A DNA stretch of 64,000 bases from an uncultured Acetobacterium sp. (GTDB lineage: Bacteria; Bacillota; Clostridia; Eubacteriales; Eubacteriaceae). The notes beneath the pieces are model-generated. The model searched no databases, had not been told where the DNA came from, and was given only the letters and a program-made list of their open reading frames with translations. Of the stretch, positions 28,126-40,759 are shown in pieces. Position 1 is the stretch's first letter. Each line of letters starts with the position of its first letter. The position numbers were made by a program, and so were the translations under genes. The stretch spans positions 2,072,736 through 2,136,735 of the forward strand of contig NZ_OY760905.1 of NCBI RefSeq assembly GCF_963664135.1. Direction: 5' to 3'.

Positions 28126-29829
28126 TTAGCCTTCGATTAAATCGGTTACCTTTTTTTTGAGCAATTCTTTTTTTGACATCGCTTCTGCTTTTGTTTTTCC
28201 GGTCACTGAGAAATATATTTTCAGTTTTGGTTCTGTGCCCGAAGGACGCAGGGCAAACCAGGAATAGTCATCAAACACAAATTTCAGAACATTGGATTTA
28301 GGCAAATCGATGGCTATTTTTGCTCCCGAAATTAAATCATTACTCACCCCGGCTTCATAATCATTGAAGTTAACCAATTTTGTATCGGCAAAACCCGGGA
28401 AGTCAGCATTTCTGAATTTCTCCATGATTTCGATGATCTTGCTTTTCCCTTCAATCCCTTCAAGGGTCAACGCCACCACATCTTCAATAAAGAAACCATG
28501 CTTTTCATAGAGTGCCAACAGCGCCTCATAAAGCGTCAATCCCTGTTTTTTATAATAGTCGGTCATTTCGCAAACCAATGCTGAAGCCACCACGGCATCC
28601 TTGTCCCGGGCATAATTGCCAGCCAGATAACCATAACTTTCTTCGTAGCCAAAGGCAAAGGTATAATCACCAGTTTTTTCAAAATCAGTCATGCATTCGC
28701 CGATGTATTTAAACCCGGTTAAGACATCCAATACCGCCGCCCCATGGGATTTTGCCACGATCCCACCCAGTTCGCTGGTCACAATGGTTTTAATAACAAC
28801 CTTGTTGGCTGGCAAATCAGTTCTGGTTTTGAGGTAATAATCAACTAATAAAGCGCCGGTTTGGTTCCCGGTAAACACTTCAAAGTCGCCTTGCTGATTT
28901 CTGCCAACCACGCCAACCCGATCACAATCGGGATCGGTGCCAATAATAATATCAGCATTGCGTTCGTTGGCCAGCGCCATGGCCAACGTAAACACCGAGC
29001 GATCCTCAGGATTTGGATAAGGTGCGGTGGTAAAATCACCGTCCGGCAATTCCTGTTCCGGTACCACGATTACCTGTTGATATCCCAATTCTGCCAAAAC
29101 TCGTCGGACCGGCTTATTACCAGATCCATGAAGCGGCGTATAGACAACTTTCAGCGCACTGTCAGGATTCGGATAACAAATGGCGGTAACCGCATCGGTG
29201 AAGGCATTATCCATTTTGGCACCAACCATTTTAATGATTTTCTGATTGAGCCCAGCTGCCAAGGTCATAATCGGAATATCGAAGATGTCCTTTATTTTTT
29301 CGATTTCGGCAATCAGGGCATCAGCCGAAGCAGTAACCATTTGCCCGCCATCCGGACCGTAAACCTTGTAGCCATTATATTCTTTGGGATTATGAGAGGC
29401 GGTAATCACAATTCCACCGGCTGCATTTAAATTACGGACTGCAAAAGAAAGTTCCGGGGTTGGTCGCAACTCTTCAAAAAGGTAGGCCGCAATGCCCATC
29501 TTTCCCAGAACGCCAGCTGCTGTTTCGGCGAATTCTCGGGATAAATGGCGGGAATCATAGGCAATGACCACACCTTTTTCCCAATTCTGAATATCCTGGC
29601 GCAGCAAATATTTTCCCAATCCATAGGTTACTTTTGCCACTGTATAAATATTCATCCGATTGTTGCCAGCACCCATTTTTCCCCGCATTCCTCCGGTTCC
29701 AAACTCTAGGTCCGTATAAAAACGATCTTCGATTTCTTTCTCATCAGTTATTGCTTCAAGCTCCTGACGAAGAAACTGATCCAAATCCGGCTGATCCAGC
29801 CAGTGATGATATGCTTTTTTATAGTCCAT
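28126..29829 (-). CDS. Phosphoglucomutase / phosphomannomutase (alpha-D-phosphohexomutase)
   Basis: A 567-residue enzyme. LEFGTGGMRGKMGAGNNRMN is near residue 41, the phosphoserine loop ITASHNPKEYNGYK has the catalytic Ser at 145, the metal-binding loop is GTDPDCDRVG near residue 292, the sugar-binding loop is GYEESYGYL, and RPSGTEPKLKIYF is near the C-terminus. The length and inserts match the PgcA-type mutase of Firmicutes. It converts glucose-6-phosphate to glucose-1-phosphate for GalU and RfbA. It is the last gene of the ugd-galU-pgm unit, 77 bp after galU. Confidence 0.92.
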   Translation of the reverse strand: MDYKKAYHHWLDQPDLDQFLRQELEAITDEKEIEDRFYTDLEFGTGGMRGKMGAGNNRMNIYTVAKVTYGLGKYLLRQDIQNWEKGVVIAYDSRHLSREFAETAAGVLGKMGIAAYLFEELRPTPELSFAVRNLNAAGGIVITASHNPKEYNGYKVYGPDGGQMVTASADALIAEIEKIKDIFDIPIMTLAAGLNQKIIKMVGAKMDNAFTDAVTAICYPNPDSALKVVYTPLHGSGNKPVRRVLAELGYQQVIVVPEQELPDGDFTTAPYPNPEDRSVFTLAMALANERNADIIIGTDPDCDRVGVVGRNQQGDFEVFTGNQTGALLVDYYLKTRTDLPANKVVIKTIVTSELGGIVAKSHGAAVLDVLTGFKYIGECMTDFEKTGDYTFAFGYEESYGYLAGNYARDKDAVVASALVCEMTDYYKKQGLTLYEALLALYEKHGFFIEDVVALTLEGIEGKSKIIEIMEKFRNADFPGFADTKLVNFNDYEAGVSNDLISGAKIAIDLPKSNVLKFVFDDYSWFALRPSGTEPKLKIYFSVTGKTKAEAMSKKELLKKKVTDLIEG

Positions 29830-29906
29830 CGTGTTTCCTTTCTTCGGAAGTTAACTGGTGATCACAGTACCCTCGTCTCACCAAATCAGCTTATCTACTT
29901 CGCAAT

Positions 29907-30776
29907 TTATTTGAATAGGATCTCCAAATACTTTTTAAAGTCGGCGCCCAATTTGTCATCCCGCAAACCATATTCAACTGTTGCCTGGAGAAAACAAAGC
30001 TTATCTCCCACATCATAGCGTTTACCGATAAAATCATAGGCAAACATCGCTTCTCTTTCAGCCAGGGTTTTTAATCCATCGGTAAGCTGAATTTCGCCAC
30101 CGGCACCTTTACCGGTATGTTCGAGAATATCAAAAATCCCCGGCGTAATAATGTAGCGTCCTAAGATTGCCATATTAGAGGGCGCCGTACCAATGGCGGG
30201 TTTTTCCACCAGATCATTGACCTTGAGCAGTCGCTCGCCAACGGACTCGCCCGAAATAATACCATATTTATTAACTTGATCGGGAGCAACCTGCTGAACG
30301 CCAATAACTGAGGCACCATATGCTTCATAAATCTCAACCATTTGTTTTAGGGCCGGGTTTTCATCATTGTAAACAATGTCGTCGCCTAGCACTACCGCAA
30401 AGGGTTCGTCACCCACAAATTCTTTGGCACAAAGCACCGCATGGCCTAACCCCTTGGCTTCTTTTTGCCGGACAGAAAAAACTTTTGCCATGTTGGTGAT
30501 GGCCTCCACTTCCGCTAGCGCCTCATCTTTGCCGCCGGCTCTTAAAAGGGCTTCAAGCTCGGGCACTTTGTCAAAGTGGTTGAGGATACTTTCTTTATTG
30601 CGGCCATTGATGATCAGGATCTCTTCAATTCCCGACGCAACGATTTCTTCAATAATGTATTGGATCGTTGGTTTGTCCACAATTGGCAACATTTCTTTGG
30701 GAATTGATTTGGTAATGGGTAAAAATCGGGTCCCCAACCCGGCAGCTGGAATCACTGCTTTTCGAATTTTTTTCAT
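29907..30776 (-). CDS. galU: UTP-glucose-1-phosphate uridylyltransferase
   Basis: A 289-residue nucleotidyltransferase of typical length. It begins with RKAVIPAAGLGTRFLPITKSIPKEMLPIVDKP (signature within residues 6-35), and has FAVVLGDDIVYNDENPALK near residue 125 and LVEKPAIGTAPSNMAILGRYI near residue 188. It makes UDP-glucose for the ugd-like enzyme and for the priming transferase. It lies one base from the ugd-like gene, so the pair is certainly co-transcribed. Confidence 0.95.
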   Translation of the reverse strand: MKKIRKAVIPAAGLGTRFLPITKSIPKEMLPIVDKPTIQYIIEEIVASGIEEILIINGRNKESILNHFDKVPELEALLRAGGKDEALAEVEAITNMAKVFSVRQKEAKGLGHAVLCAKEFVGDEPFAVVLGDDIVYNDENPALKQMVEIYEAYGASVIGVQQVAPDQVNKYGIISGESVGERLLKVNDLVEKPAIGTAPSNMAILGRYIITPGIFDILEHTGKGAGGEIQLTDGLKTLAEREAMFAYDFIGKRYDVGDKLCFLQATVEYGLRDDKLGADFKKYLEILFK

Positions 30777-30777
30777 G

Positions 30778-32109
30778 TTATTTTATCTCTCTTTCAGGAA
30801 TCCCCAAACCAGAATAAATAAATCCTTTTGGTGGGTTTTCCCCAAATAAATTTCTGAAATCAAAGAAATATCGGTCATTCATCAGGCTTCTTACCTTTTC
30901 ATGATCCATGCCTTTAAATTGTCGCCAACTGGTAATCAGAACAATCGCATCGGCTCCCAGAGCGGCATCATAGGTATCTTCGCAATAGGTAATTTCATCT
31001 TTTTCATTATGCAAGCGCCATTTGGCTTCCTGGGTACCTTCGGGACAATAGATTCGTACCGTAGCACCCGCCTCAACCAGGCCTTTAATTATATTAATGG
31101 ACGGCGCTTCCCGCATATCGGTGGTTTCCGGCTTATATGACAGCCCTAAAATACCGATGGTTTTGCCCTCGATATTTCCCATGGTGCGCTTAATTTTCTC
31201 GACCATTTTATTCTTTTGTTTTTCATTCGCATTGATGGCACCACTTAGTACCATAAATTCTTCGCCATAGGCTTTGGCAATTTCCCGCAGGGCTTTTGAA
31301 TCTTTGGGCAAATCACTGCCCCCGTAACCAGGTCCGGCGTCCAAATAATCGGGACCGATCCGGTGGTCACGACCAATGCCGTTGGCAACATCGAGAATGT
31401 TTGCATTAGCATTCTCACAAAGTAAGGCCATCTCATTGATAAACGAAAGTTTAATGGCTAAAAAAGCATTTACTCCATATTTTATCATCTCTGCACTTTG
31501 GGGATCCGTGATGATATAGTTTTCTTCCTGGACATGAAGACTGTCATAAAGACTTTTCAATCGCTCAATTGCCGGTTTTGAATCCGACCCAATGACAACC
31601 CGTTCTGGCACCAGACAATCTTTGATCATGGAACCTTTGCGGGCAAAATCCGGATTGCTTATGACATCAAAAGGTATTTCAACCTCCCGCTCATCAAGGG
31701 CTTTTTGAATGGTTTGTTTAATCACCTGACAGGTTCCAGGCGGTACCGTTGATTTGATCACCACGGTCACCTCATTTTCGATATGATTACCGATGCTTTG
31801 AGCAATGGGTTTCATAAACCGCAGGTCAGGAAAATCATTGTCATCGGTTGGCACTTCGCAGGTAATAAAAATTATTTCGCTCTTCTTTACAGCATTTTGA
31901 ATATTTGAGCTGAAATACAGTCGTCCAGATGCTGCCGAAGCGGCAACGAGTGACTTGAGTCCCGGTTCGTAAATCGGCAATTCACCTTCGTTGAGCATAT
32001 TGATTGTTTCTTCATCCATATCAACGCAAATGACATTCACGTCAGAATCGGACAAAATTGAACCATAGGTGATCCCTAAAATGCCCAATCCAATAATACA
32101 AATATTCAT
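30778..32109 (-). CDS. UDP-glucose dehydrogenase homologue lacking the catalytic cysteine
   Basis: A 443-residue member of the UDP-glucose/GDP-mannose dehydrogenase family with all three domains: NAD-binding IGLGILG at the N-terminus, IKSTVPPGTCQVI near residue 119, EMIKYGVNAFLAIKLSFINE, and the UDP-binding C-terminal domain (GILGLSYKPETTDMREAPS). The active site is altered: GGSCFPKD is GGSDLPKD with Asp266 (codon GAT, 31312-31314) where the thioester-forming Cys belongs, and NPEFLxEG is NPDFARKG (Asp154, Lys158). The usual two-step oxidation to UDP-glucuronate may therefore be impaired or changed. It is nevertheless intact, first in an operon with galU, and has a good promoter. Confidence 0.85.
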   Translation of the reverse strand: MNICIIGLGILGITYGSILSDSDVNVICVDMDEETINMLNEGELPIYEPGLKSLVAASAASGRLYFSSNIQNAVKKSEIIFITCEVPTDDNDFPDLRFMKPIAQSIGNHIENEVTVVIKSTVPPGTCQVIKQTIQKALDEREVEIPFDVISNPDFARKGSMIKDCLVPERVVIGSDSKPAIERLKSLYDSLHVQEENYIITDPQSAEMIKYGVNAFLAIKLSFINEMALLCENANANILDVANGIGRDHRIGPDYLDAGPGYGGSDLPKDSKALREIAKAYGEEFMVLSGAINANEKQKNKMVEKIKRTMGNIEGKTIGILGLSYKPETTDMREAPSINIIKGLVEAGATVRIYCPEGTQEAKWRLHNEKDEITYCEDTYDAALGADAIVLITSWRQFKGMDHEKVRSLMNDRYFFDFRNLFGENPPKGFIYSGLGIPEREIK

Positions 32110-32233
32110 TGTTTAACCTCCGTTAGCCCTAATAATTTTTACCACTCTGTCAAAGTTGATCTTTCGAAAATAATCCGTGTACTGCTTATTCTTAAGAGTT
32201 CACTTTCGCATTAATATAATGATTTCATTACAA

Positions 32234-32262
32234 ATTATAGCACAGAACCCCAACCTTTTAAA
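32234..32262 (-). promoter_or_regulatory. Promoter of the ugd-galU-pgm operon
   Basis: TTTAAA, 17 bp, then TGCTATAAT, an extended consensus -10, on the minus strand. The transcript would start about 120 nt before the ugd-like ATG. Nothing else is recognised in the gap 32110-32286. Confidence 0.6.
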
Positions 32263-32286
32263 CACTTGCTCCCAATAAATATAAAC

Positions 32287-32319
32287 AAAAGCCGAGATTC
32301 CATGGGAATCCCGGCTTTT
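32287..32319 (-). terminator. Intrinsic terminator of the atp operon
   Basis: A 15-bp stem (AAAAGCCGAGATTCC against GGAATCCCGGCTTTT, one G-U pair) with a three-base loop begins 14 bp past atpC. It is followed on the minus strand by a T-rich run. Confidence 0.88.
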
Positions 32320-32332
32320 AAAATAATGCTTA

Positions 32333-32734
32333 TTAATGATGTTCTTTTGTATTGATTCGGATAATTGCTCTTTGTAAAGCAATTTGAGCTCGCGCTGCAT
32401 CGTATTTACTGTCTTTAAGTCGTTGCAGAGCTCTATCCTTTGCTTCCTTAGCCCGTTCAAGATCAATATCTTCCGGCCATTCAGCTGCATCGGTTAGAAT
32501 AATCGTTTCTTCGGGATTAATCGTTGCAAATCCCCCCAAAAGGGTTCCATATTTTTTACTTTTATCCCCAAAAATAATTTGAAATGTGCTGCATGCAAGT
32601 GTCGTCGTTAATGGGGTGTGTCCTGGAAGTATTGCAAATTCACCTTCGGTTCCTCTGACAACAATCCGTTCGATATCACCATCATAAAAAACTCCGGTGG
32701 GCGCTATGATTTTTAATCTGAAAGTTTCAGCCAT
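32333..32734 (-). CDS. atpC: F1Fo ATP synthase epsilon subunit
   Basis: A 133-residue protein starting ETFRLKIIAPTGVFYDGDIERIVVRGTEGEFAILPGHTPLTT, the N-terminal beta-sandwich. The C-terminal helical hairpin is rich in Glu, Arg and Ala (about 90-133). Epsilon links the rotor to the catalytic head and regulates ATP hydrolysis. It is the last gene of the operon, 15 bp after atpD. Confidence 0.95.
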   Translation of the reverse strand: MAETFRLKIIAPTGVFYDGDIERIVVRGTEGEFAILPGHTPLTTTLACSTFQIIFGDKSKKYGTLLGGFATINPEETIILTDAAEWPEDIDLERAKEAKDRALQRLKDSKYDAARAQIALQRAIIRINTKEHH

Positions 32735-32749
32735 TAAAACTCACCTCGA

Positions 32750-34153
<1,404 letters not shown>

Positions 34154-34242
34154 CTATAACCTCCTTGTGCAAAATAATTTACACTCATTATTTATACTTA
34201 TAACATGATGTCAACTTTTTCAGCCAACAATTTTTAGATGCT

Positions 34243-35133
34243 TTAGTTTAGTGCCTCGGCACCGCTGACAATTTCTGAAATTTCCTGGGTAATTGCCGCC
34301 TGACGCACCCGGTTGAATTTTAGGGTTAAGGCATCAATCATATCATTGGCATTTGTTGTTGCCGATTCCATCGCAGTACGACGAGCGCCTTGTTCACTGG
34401 CGGCACTTTCAATCATTGCGCCATACAAGGTGTTCGCAACATAATTCGGAATGAGATAATCCAACAGCGTTTCAGGATCAGGCTCGTAGAGCATTCCGGT
34501 TAAATCTTTTTTTGTTTCAGCTACTTCGACAATTTTTTCTTTTTTTATCGGTTTAAGATCTTCTGCTTCCAACGGCAACAACTGCATCATATATGGATGC
34601 TGAGAAATAGTTGACAAGAATCTGGTATAAACCAGGTACACTTCATCAAATTCCTCATTTTTAAATCCTGCCATCACTAGTGCCGCAATCTGTCTCGCCT
34701 TGAAAAAATCCGGATGCTCTGAAATACCAAGGAACTCTTCTTGAATTTTATAGTCGCGATTTCTAAAATGATCGCGACCGCGGGCTCCCACAGCAAATAT
34801 TACTGCGTTATTCTTATCTTTGATATGTTCTTCGACTTTTTTGGCCACATTTACATTGTAACCACCAGCCAAACCTTTGTCACCGGTAATGACAATATAG
34901 GCGGTTTTTTTAACTTCACGCTGGTTCATAAAAACATTTCGCGATTTTCCCGTTCGTTCAACAATGCGACCCATACTGTGTATCATTGACTCAAAATAAG
35001 GATATCGATTTTCAGCAAGCTCACGACTTTTTCTGAGCTTTGCCGATGCTACCATTTCCATGGCATGAGTGATTTGCTTGGTGCTGTTTACACTTTTTAT
35101 CCGACGTTTAATATCTTGTACATTCTCTGCCAC
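34243..35133 (-). CDS. atpG: F1Fo ATP synthase gamma subunit
   Basis: A 296-residue subunit. The N-terminal helix DIKRRIKSVNSTKQITHAMEMVASAKLRK and C-terminal helix ending NRVRQAAITQEISEIVSGAEAL form the coiled-coil shaft that turns inside the alpha-beta hexamer. The Rossmann-like middle contains YIVITGDKGLAGGYN near residue 77. It is intact and of typical length. Confidence 0.96.
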   Translation of the reverse strand: MAENVQDIKRRIKSVNSTKQITHAMEMVASAKLRKSRELAENRYPYFESMIHSMGRIVERTGKSRNVFMNQREVKKTAYIVITGDKGLAGGYNVNVAKKVEEHIKDKNNAVIFAVGARGRDHFRNRDYKIQEEFLGISEHPDFFKARQIAALVMAGFKNEEFDEVYLVYTRFLSTISQHPYMMQLLPLEAEDLKPIKKEKIVEVAETKKDLTGMLYEPDPETLLDYLIPNYVANTLYGAMIESAASEQGARRTAMESATTNANDMIDALTLKFNRVRQAAITQEISEIVSGAEALN

Positions 35134-35156
35134 TCGAAATCACCTCCGCTGACAAT

Positions 35157-36671
<1,515 letters not shown>

Positions 36672-36680
36672 TCACCTCGT

Positions 36681-37223
36681 TTATTGTAGTCTTAAACTAT
36701 TCATTTGCGTTTTCATTTGGTTTAGCTGATTTTTGATGCTACCATCGATGATTTGATCACCAACATAAACCACTGCGCCGCCAAGGATGGATTCATCAAG
36801 TTTATTATCGAGAATTACCTTTTTATTAAATCGCAACGCCAGTTTTTCTTCAAGAGCAACACGCTGGGCCTCATCCAGGGGAACTACCGTTAAAACAGTA
36901 GCTTCAACCATATTTTTATAAGGAAACACCAACTGCCTAAAATCATTATGGATTTCTATAAGAAATTCAAATCGATTTTTATCCAATAGAATATTTAAAA
37001 AATTATTTAGATATTGATTTAATGATTTTCTTAAAACTCGGTCTAAAATACCCTTCTTTTCTGAAGTATTAATTGAAGGGGTCAGCATGAGATCCATTAA
37101 TCCGGACTCAGACTTGAAAAGATCTATGACCGAAGAAAACTCATCAAACATTGCATCAACAATTTCCTTATCAACCGCAGTGTCAAATAAAGCCTGGGCA
37201 TATCTTTTCGCTACTAAACTCAT
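36681..37223 (-). CDS. atpH: F1Fo ATP synthase delta subunit
   Basis: A 180-residue subunit (OSCP homologue). SLVAKRYAQALFDTA opens the N-terminal helical bundle, and the C-terminal domain has ILGGAVVYVGDQIIDGSIKNQLNQMK, the conserved end motif. It joins the peripheral stalk to the head. Its start overlaps the atpF stop by four bases. Confidence 0.94.
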   Translation of the reverse strand: MSLVAKRYAQALFDTAVDKEIVDAMFDEFSSVIDLFKSESGLMDLMLTPSINTSEKKGILDRVLRKSLNQYLNNFLNILLDKNRFEFLIEIHNDFRQLVFPYKNMVEATVLTVVPLDEAQRVALEEKLALRFNKKVILDNKLDESILGGAVVYVGDQIIDGSIKNQLNQMKTQMNSLRLQ

Positions 37224-37723
37224 TTAGCTTCTCCTACCTTGTCGATAAAGTCCAGGATCATCGCTTCATGTTGTTTTTGATCCATAGATTTGTGAATAAT
37301 CTTTTCAGCCGCAAAGAGTGAAAGATCAACAATGTTGGATTTAACCTCGTTCATAGCTTTAGCTTTTTCAAACTCAATTTCGGCCATCGCTTTAACAAGC
37401 ATTGCCTTCGACTCATCATGAGCTTTTTCAAGAATTTCCTGACGTTGAGCTTGTCCCGCTGCGTTGGCATCCCGGATGATATCACGCTCTTGCGCTTTGA
37501 TATCCGCGATTAAGCCTTCGTATTGAGCTTTTAATGCCGCCGCTGAAGCGTTTTTTTCTGTTGCACCTTTTATTTCAGCATCAACACCATCTTGTCGTTT
37601 TGTCATAACAGCTTTAATTTTTGCATAAAAGAAATGTTTTACCACAAAAAAGAAGATGAGAAAATTGATCAGGGTAGCAATCATTTCTCTTGCGTCTATG
37701 CTAACTAATCCAGTTGTTTCCAA
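37220..37723 (-). CDS. atpF: F1Fo ATP synthase b subunit
   Basis: A 167-residue peripheral stalk subunit. One N-terminal membrane helix (MIATLINFLIFFFVVKHFFYAKIKAVM) is followed by a long charged, Ala-rich coiled coil. Only one b gene is present, so the stalk should be a homodimer. Standard order between atpE and atpH. Confidence 0.94.
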   Translation of the reverse strand: METTGLVSIDAREMIATLINFLIFFFVVKHFFYAKIKAVMTKRQDGVDAEIKGATEKNASAAALKAQYEGLIADIKAQERDIIRDANAAGQAQRQEILEKAHDESKAMLVKAMAEIEFEKAKAMNEVKSNIVDLSLFAAEKIIHKSMDQKQHEAMILDFIDKVGEAK

Positions 37724-37784
37724 TATAACAGCCCCCTTTCTAATTAAACATATTTTGTTTTGTCATTCTAGAGTCCGTCCGATC

Positions 37785-38045
<261 letters not shown>

Positions 38046-38079
38046 CTAAGTTTTGTAGCGAACTTATTTCTAAATTTTC

Positions 38080-38340
<261 letters not shown>

Positions 38341-38382
38341 CTAAGTTTTATAGTGCTCTTTTAACTGCTTTTTTTAATTCTC

Positions 38383-38691
<309 letters not shown>

Positions 38692-39363
38692 TTATTGATC
38701 AATACCTTTTGCTACAAATACCATGGTCAGCATTGTAAAGACAAAGCTTTGCAGTGCAGCAACAAATCCGTCAAAATAGAAATGTAATGGAATTGGAATA
38801 ATTAAACCTACATACATCATTTCTGTCAGACCAGCATATACCAGACCCATGATAATAACGCCGCCAGTCATGTTTCCAAAGAGACGAAAACCCATGGAAA
38901 GGGGCAGTGTGAACTGCTCAAGGATATTAATTGGCAATAAGAAAGGCAGGGGTTCAATGTACTCCTTTGCGTAATGCTTAATCCCAACTGACCGAATGCT
39001 GTTGAAATGAATCATACAGAATGTCATAATCGCCAAAGTGAACGTTACATTCAAATCAGCAGTTGGTGCTCTCAGACCAATAAAGCCGCTTACATTACAA
39101 AATACGAGAAACATCATCAGCGAAAGCATATAAGCCCCAAACCGCATTTTGTCTTTGCCCATGGTTGAGCCAACCAGGTTGTCCATCGTTGTAACAATGG
39201 TTTCCCCGATAATTTGAGCTATTCCCGGACGTCCCTCTGCTTTCAAATTTTTTGTTAAAGCAAAGAAAATTACAAACGCTATTGCCATGATTATCCAGGT
39301 ATTGACGATCGTTTCCGTTAATTCGAATCCAAAAATAGTCATGTAAATCTCTGGACCATTCAT
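38692..39363 (-). CDS. atpB: F1Fo ATP synthase a subunit
   Basis: A 223-residue membrane protein. The conserved helix LPLSMGFRLFGNMTGGVIIM contains the essential Arg facing the c ring, and the last helix ends HFYFDGFVAALQSFVFTMLTMVF. It forms the two half-channels for ions. It lies between atpI and the c genes. Confidence 0.95.
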   Translation of the reverse strand: MNGPEIYMTIFGFELTETIVNTWIIMAIAFVIFFALTKNLKAEGRPGIAQIIGETIVTTMDNLVGSTMGKDKMRFGAYMLSLMMFLVFCNVSGFIGLRAPTADLNVTFTLAIMTFCMIHFNSIRSVGIKHYAKEYIEPLPFLLPINILEQFTLPLSMGFRLFGNMTGGVIIMGLVYAGLTEMMYVGLIIPIPLHFYFDGFVAALQSFVFTMLTMVFVAKGIDQ

Positions 39364-39423
39364 TTTTTTTCACCTCACTATCTAGGCTAGTTTTAAAACC
39401 GCCTTGTTTATTTTTTGACCTTT

Positions 39424-39813
39424 TTACGCTTCTTTTGTAGAAACGCTTTTTTTTGAAAAAATTTGAGTAATATAGATAGATACTTTTGTCGCAACTAAAC
39501 CAAGTAAAACACCAATGATGTTTAACCAGGGGATTATAATTGCAATGTATATAATAACACCGGTCGCTAAGTAGCGCATGAAATATCTGGTCTGAAGATA
39601 TCCTGGCACCTGTCCCGATGGCATTTTTATCGCTTTTTCACATGTCCATTGTAAAACTTTAAAATTGAGAATACTGCAGATGCCGCCGACCAAAACCCCA
39701 AGCACGAATTTTAAAGGTTCAGTTGATGCAAATCCAAAAACCATAAACACTAAACAAATAATTCCACCACCAAAAATAACCTGGTTTGCAAAAGATAAGT
39801 TAGTCGTTTTCAT
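39424..39813 (-). CDS. atpI: ATP synthase accessory protein I
   Basis: A 129-residue protein with four predicted helices (PF03899-like), starting MKTTNLSFANQVIFGGG. ATG 39813 is preferred to three in-frame upstream ATGs in a Lys/Met-rich stretch, because GGAG lies nine bases before it. AtpI assists c-ring assembly. It overlaps the end of atpZ by 14 bp. Confidence 0.82.
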   Translation of the reverse strand: MKTTNLSFANQVIFGGGIICLVFMVFGFASTEPLKFVLGVLVGGICSILNFKVLQWTCEKAIKMPSGQVPGYLQTRYFMRYLATGVIIYIAIIIPWLNIIGVLLGLVATKVSIYITQIFSKKSVSTKEA

Positions 39814-40108
39814 TCTTTTCATCTCCATTTTCTTTGTTTTCATTTTCTTTTTTTTCATATTCCTCTAACCTGCGTTTATTGTATGCCATGCTCTCGTTAT
39901 TCATTTTCATGGGCAGATCATATAAAATTTTCAGTCCGGTAAGTATCCCCAAAACAATACAAATAATGAACACTACCGGTCCAGTGTGAAAAAAGTATTC
40001 CAACCCCTTTGCCACAAAAAACATCAGTGCTATCGGAACGAACACCGAAATTCCAATCTGAGGAAGTATGACAAGATACTTGAAAGGTGATTCTTTCTTT
40101 GGCCCCAT
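39800..40108 (-). CDS. atpZ: AtpZ-like ATP synthase accessory protein
   Basis: A 102-residue protein with two membrane helices and a very charged Glu/Lys/Asn tail (about 75-102), matching the ATPase_gene1/AtpZ family at the head of Gram-positive atp operons. Start ATG 40108 (MGPKKES) has GGAGG five bases upstream; the ATG four codons earlier overlaps that site. AtpZ with AtpI has been linked to Mg2+/Ca2+ supply and assembly in Bacillus. Confidence 0.8.
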   Translation of the reverse strand: MGPKKESPFKYLVILPQIGISVFVPIALMFFVAKGLEYFFHTGPVVFIICIVLGILTGLKILYDLPMKMNNESMAYNKRRLEEYEKKENENKENGDEKNEND

Positions 40109-40291
40109 TGGTACCTCCATTGATTTAATAAATAGATACTTTTTTATCGGGTTTTAGCTATATTTTACCCCTTCTATTGTTAAAAAAAATACAAGTGTCT
40201 TTTTTAACCCTTATTTCATCGGAAAAACTTAACTTTTCACACATAATATCACAATTTTTTATACTTGTATATACAGCAAATCAGATTTTTT
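40109..40291 (-). other. Leader region of the atp operon, no gene
   Basis: An AT-rich intergenic stretch between rpiB and atpZ. On the minus strand TTAACA is followed by TAAAAT and TATAGC at non-ideal distances, and TATTAT occurs further upstream, so a promoter is likely but I cannot place it with confidence. No clear terminator for rpiB is seen; read-through from rpiB is possible. Confidence 0.35.
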
Positions 40292-40741
40292 TTATTTTGC
40301 GTATTTTTTCTCAATTTCATGGATCTGATCGATCCGACGCTGATGGCGACCTCCAGCAAACTCGGTTTCCAACCATACCTTGACAATGCGCATGGTCAAA
40401 CCTTCACCCAGAACCCTTGCCCCCAACACCAACACATTGGCATCGTTATGCGCTCTTGACATCTCAGCCATAAATTCATTGGTGCATAACGCCCCGCGAA
40501 TCCCCGGCACTTTATTTACCGCCATGGAAATCCCCAGGCCAGTACCGCAAATAGCAATCCCCCGATCACAATCTCCAAAACTAACAGCCTCTCCCACCCG
40601 TTGTCCATAAACAGGATAGTCACAGGAGTCATGGGTACAGGTACCGAAGTCGACTACCTCATGTCCCTGTTCGATCAAAAATGGTTTAATGGACTCTTTC
40701 AAATCCAGGCCGCCATGATCTGAACCAATTGCAATTTTCAT
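40292..40741 (-). CDS. rpiB: Ribose-5-phosphate isomerase B
   Basis: A 149-residue RpiB/LacAB fold enzyme starting MKIAIGSDHGGLDLKESI (ATG 40741; an ATG two codons earlier is possible but too near the ribosome binding site). The catalytic Cys is in GIAICGTGLGISMAVNKVPGIRGALC, and the phosphate-binding His region is THDSCDYPVYG. It interconverts ribose-5- and ribulose-5-phosphate. The order tsaC-rpiB-atp is common in clostridia. Confidence 0.94.
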   Translation of the reverse strand: MKIAIGSDHGGLDLKESIKPFLIEQGHEVVDFGTCTHDSCDYPVYGQRVGEAVSFGDCDRGIAICGTGLGISMAVNKVPGIRGALCTNEFMAEMSRAHNDANVLVLGARVLGEGLTMRIVKVWLETEFAGGRHQRRIDQIHEIEKKYAK

Positions 40742-40759
40742 TTTCATTTCCTTCCTGAC

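Noticed and set aside
28861-29430. 189-codon plus-strand frame within pgm
   Set aside because: Shadow of the phosphohexomutase gene, whose motifs are intact on the other strand.
30376-30849. 157-codon plus-strand frame within galU
   Set aside because: Shadow of galU; composition follows the codon periodicity of the minus strand gene.
30778-32109. GDP-mannose dehydrogenase assignment
   Set aside because: Neighbouring galU and the overall motif pattern favour the UDP-sugar branch, though the altered active site leaves the substrate open.
32200-32490. 96-codon minus-strand frame across the atpC end and the atp terminator
   Set aside because: It overlaps atpC out of frame, runs through the terminator hairpin and the ugd promoter, and has no ribosome binding site.
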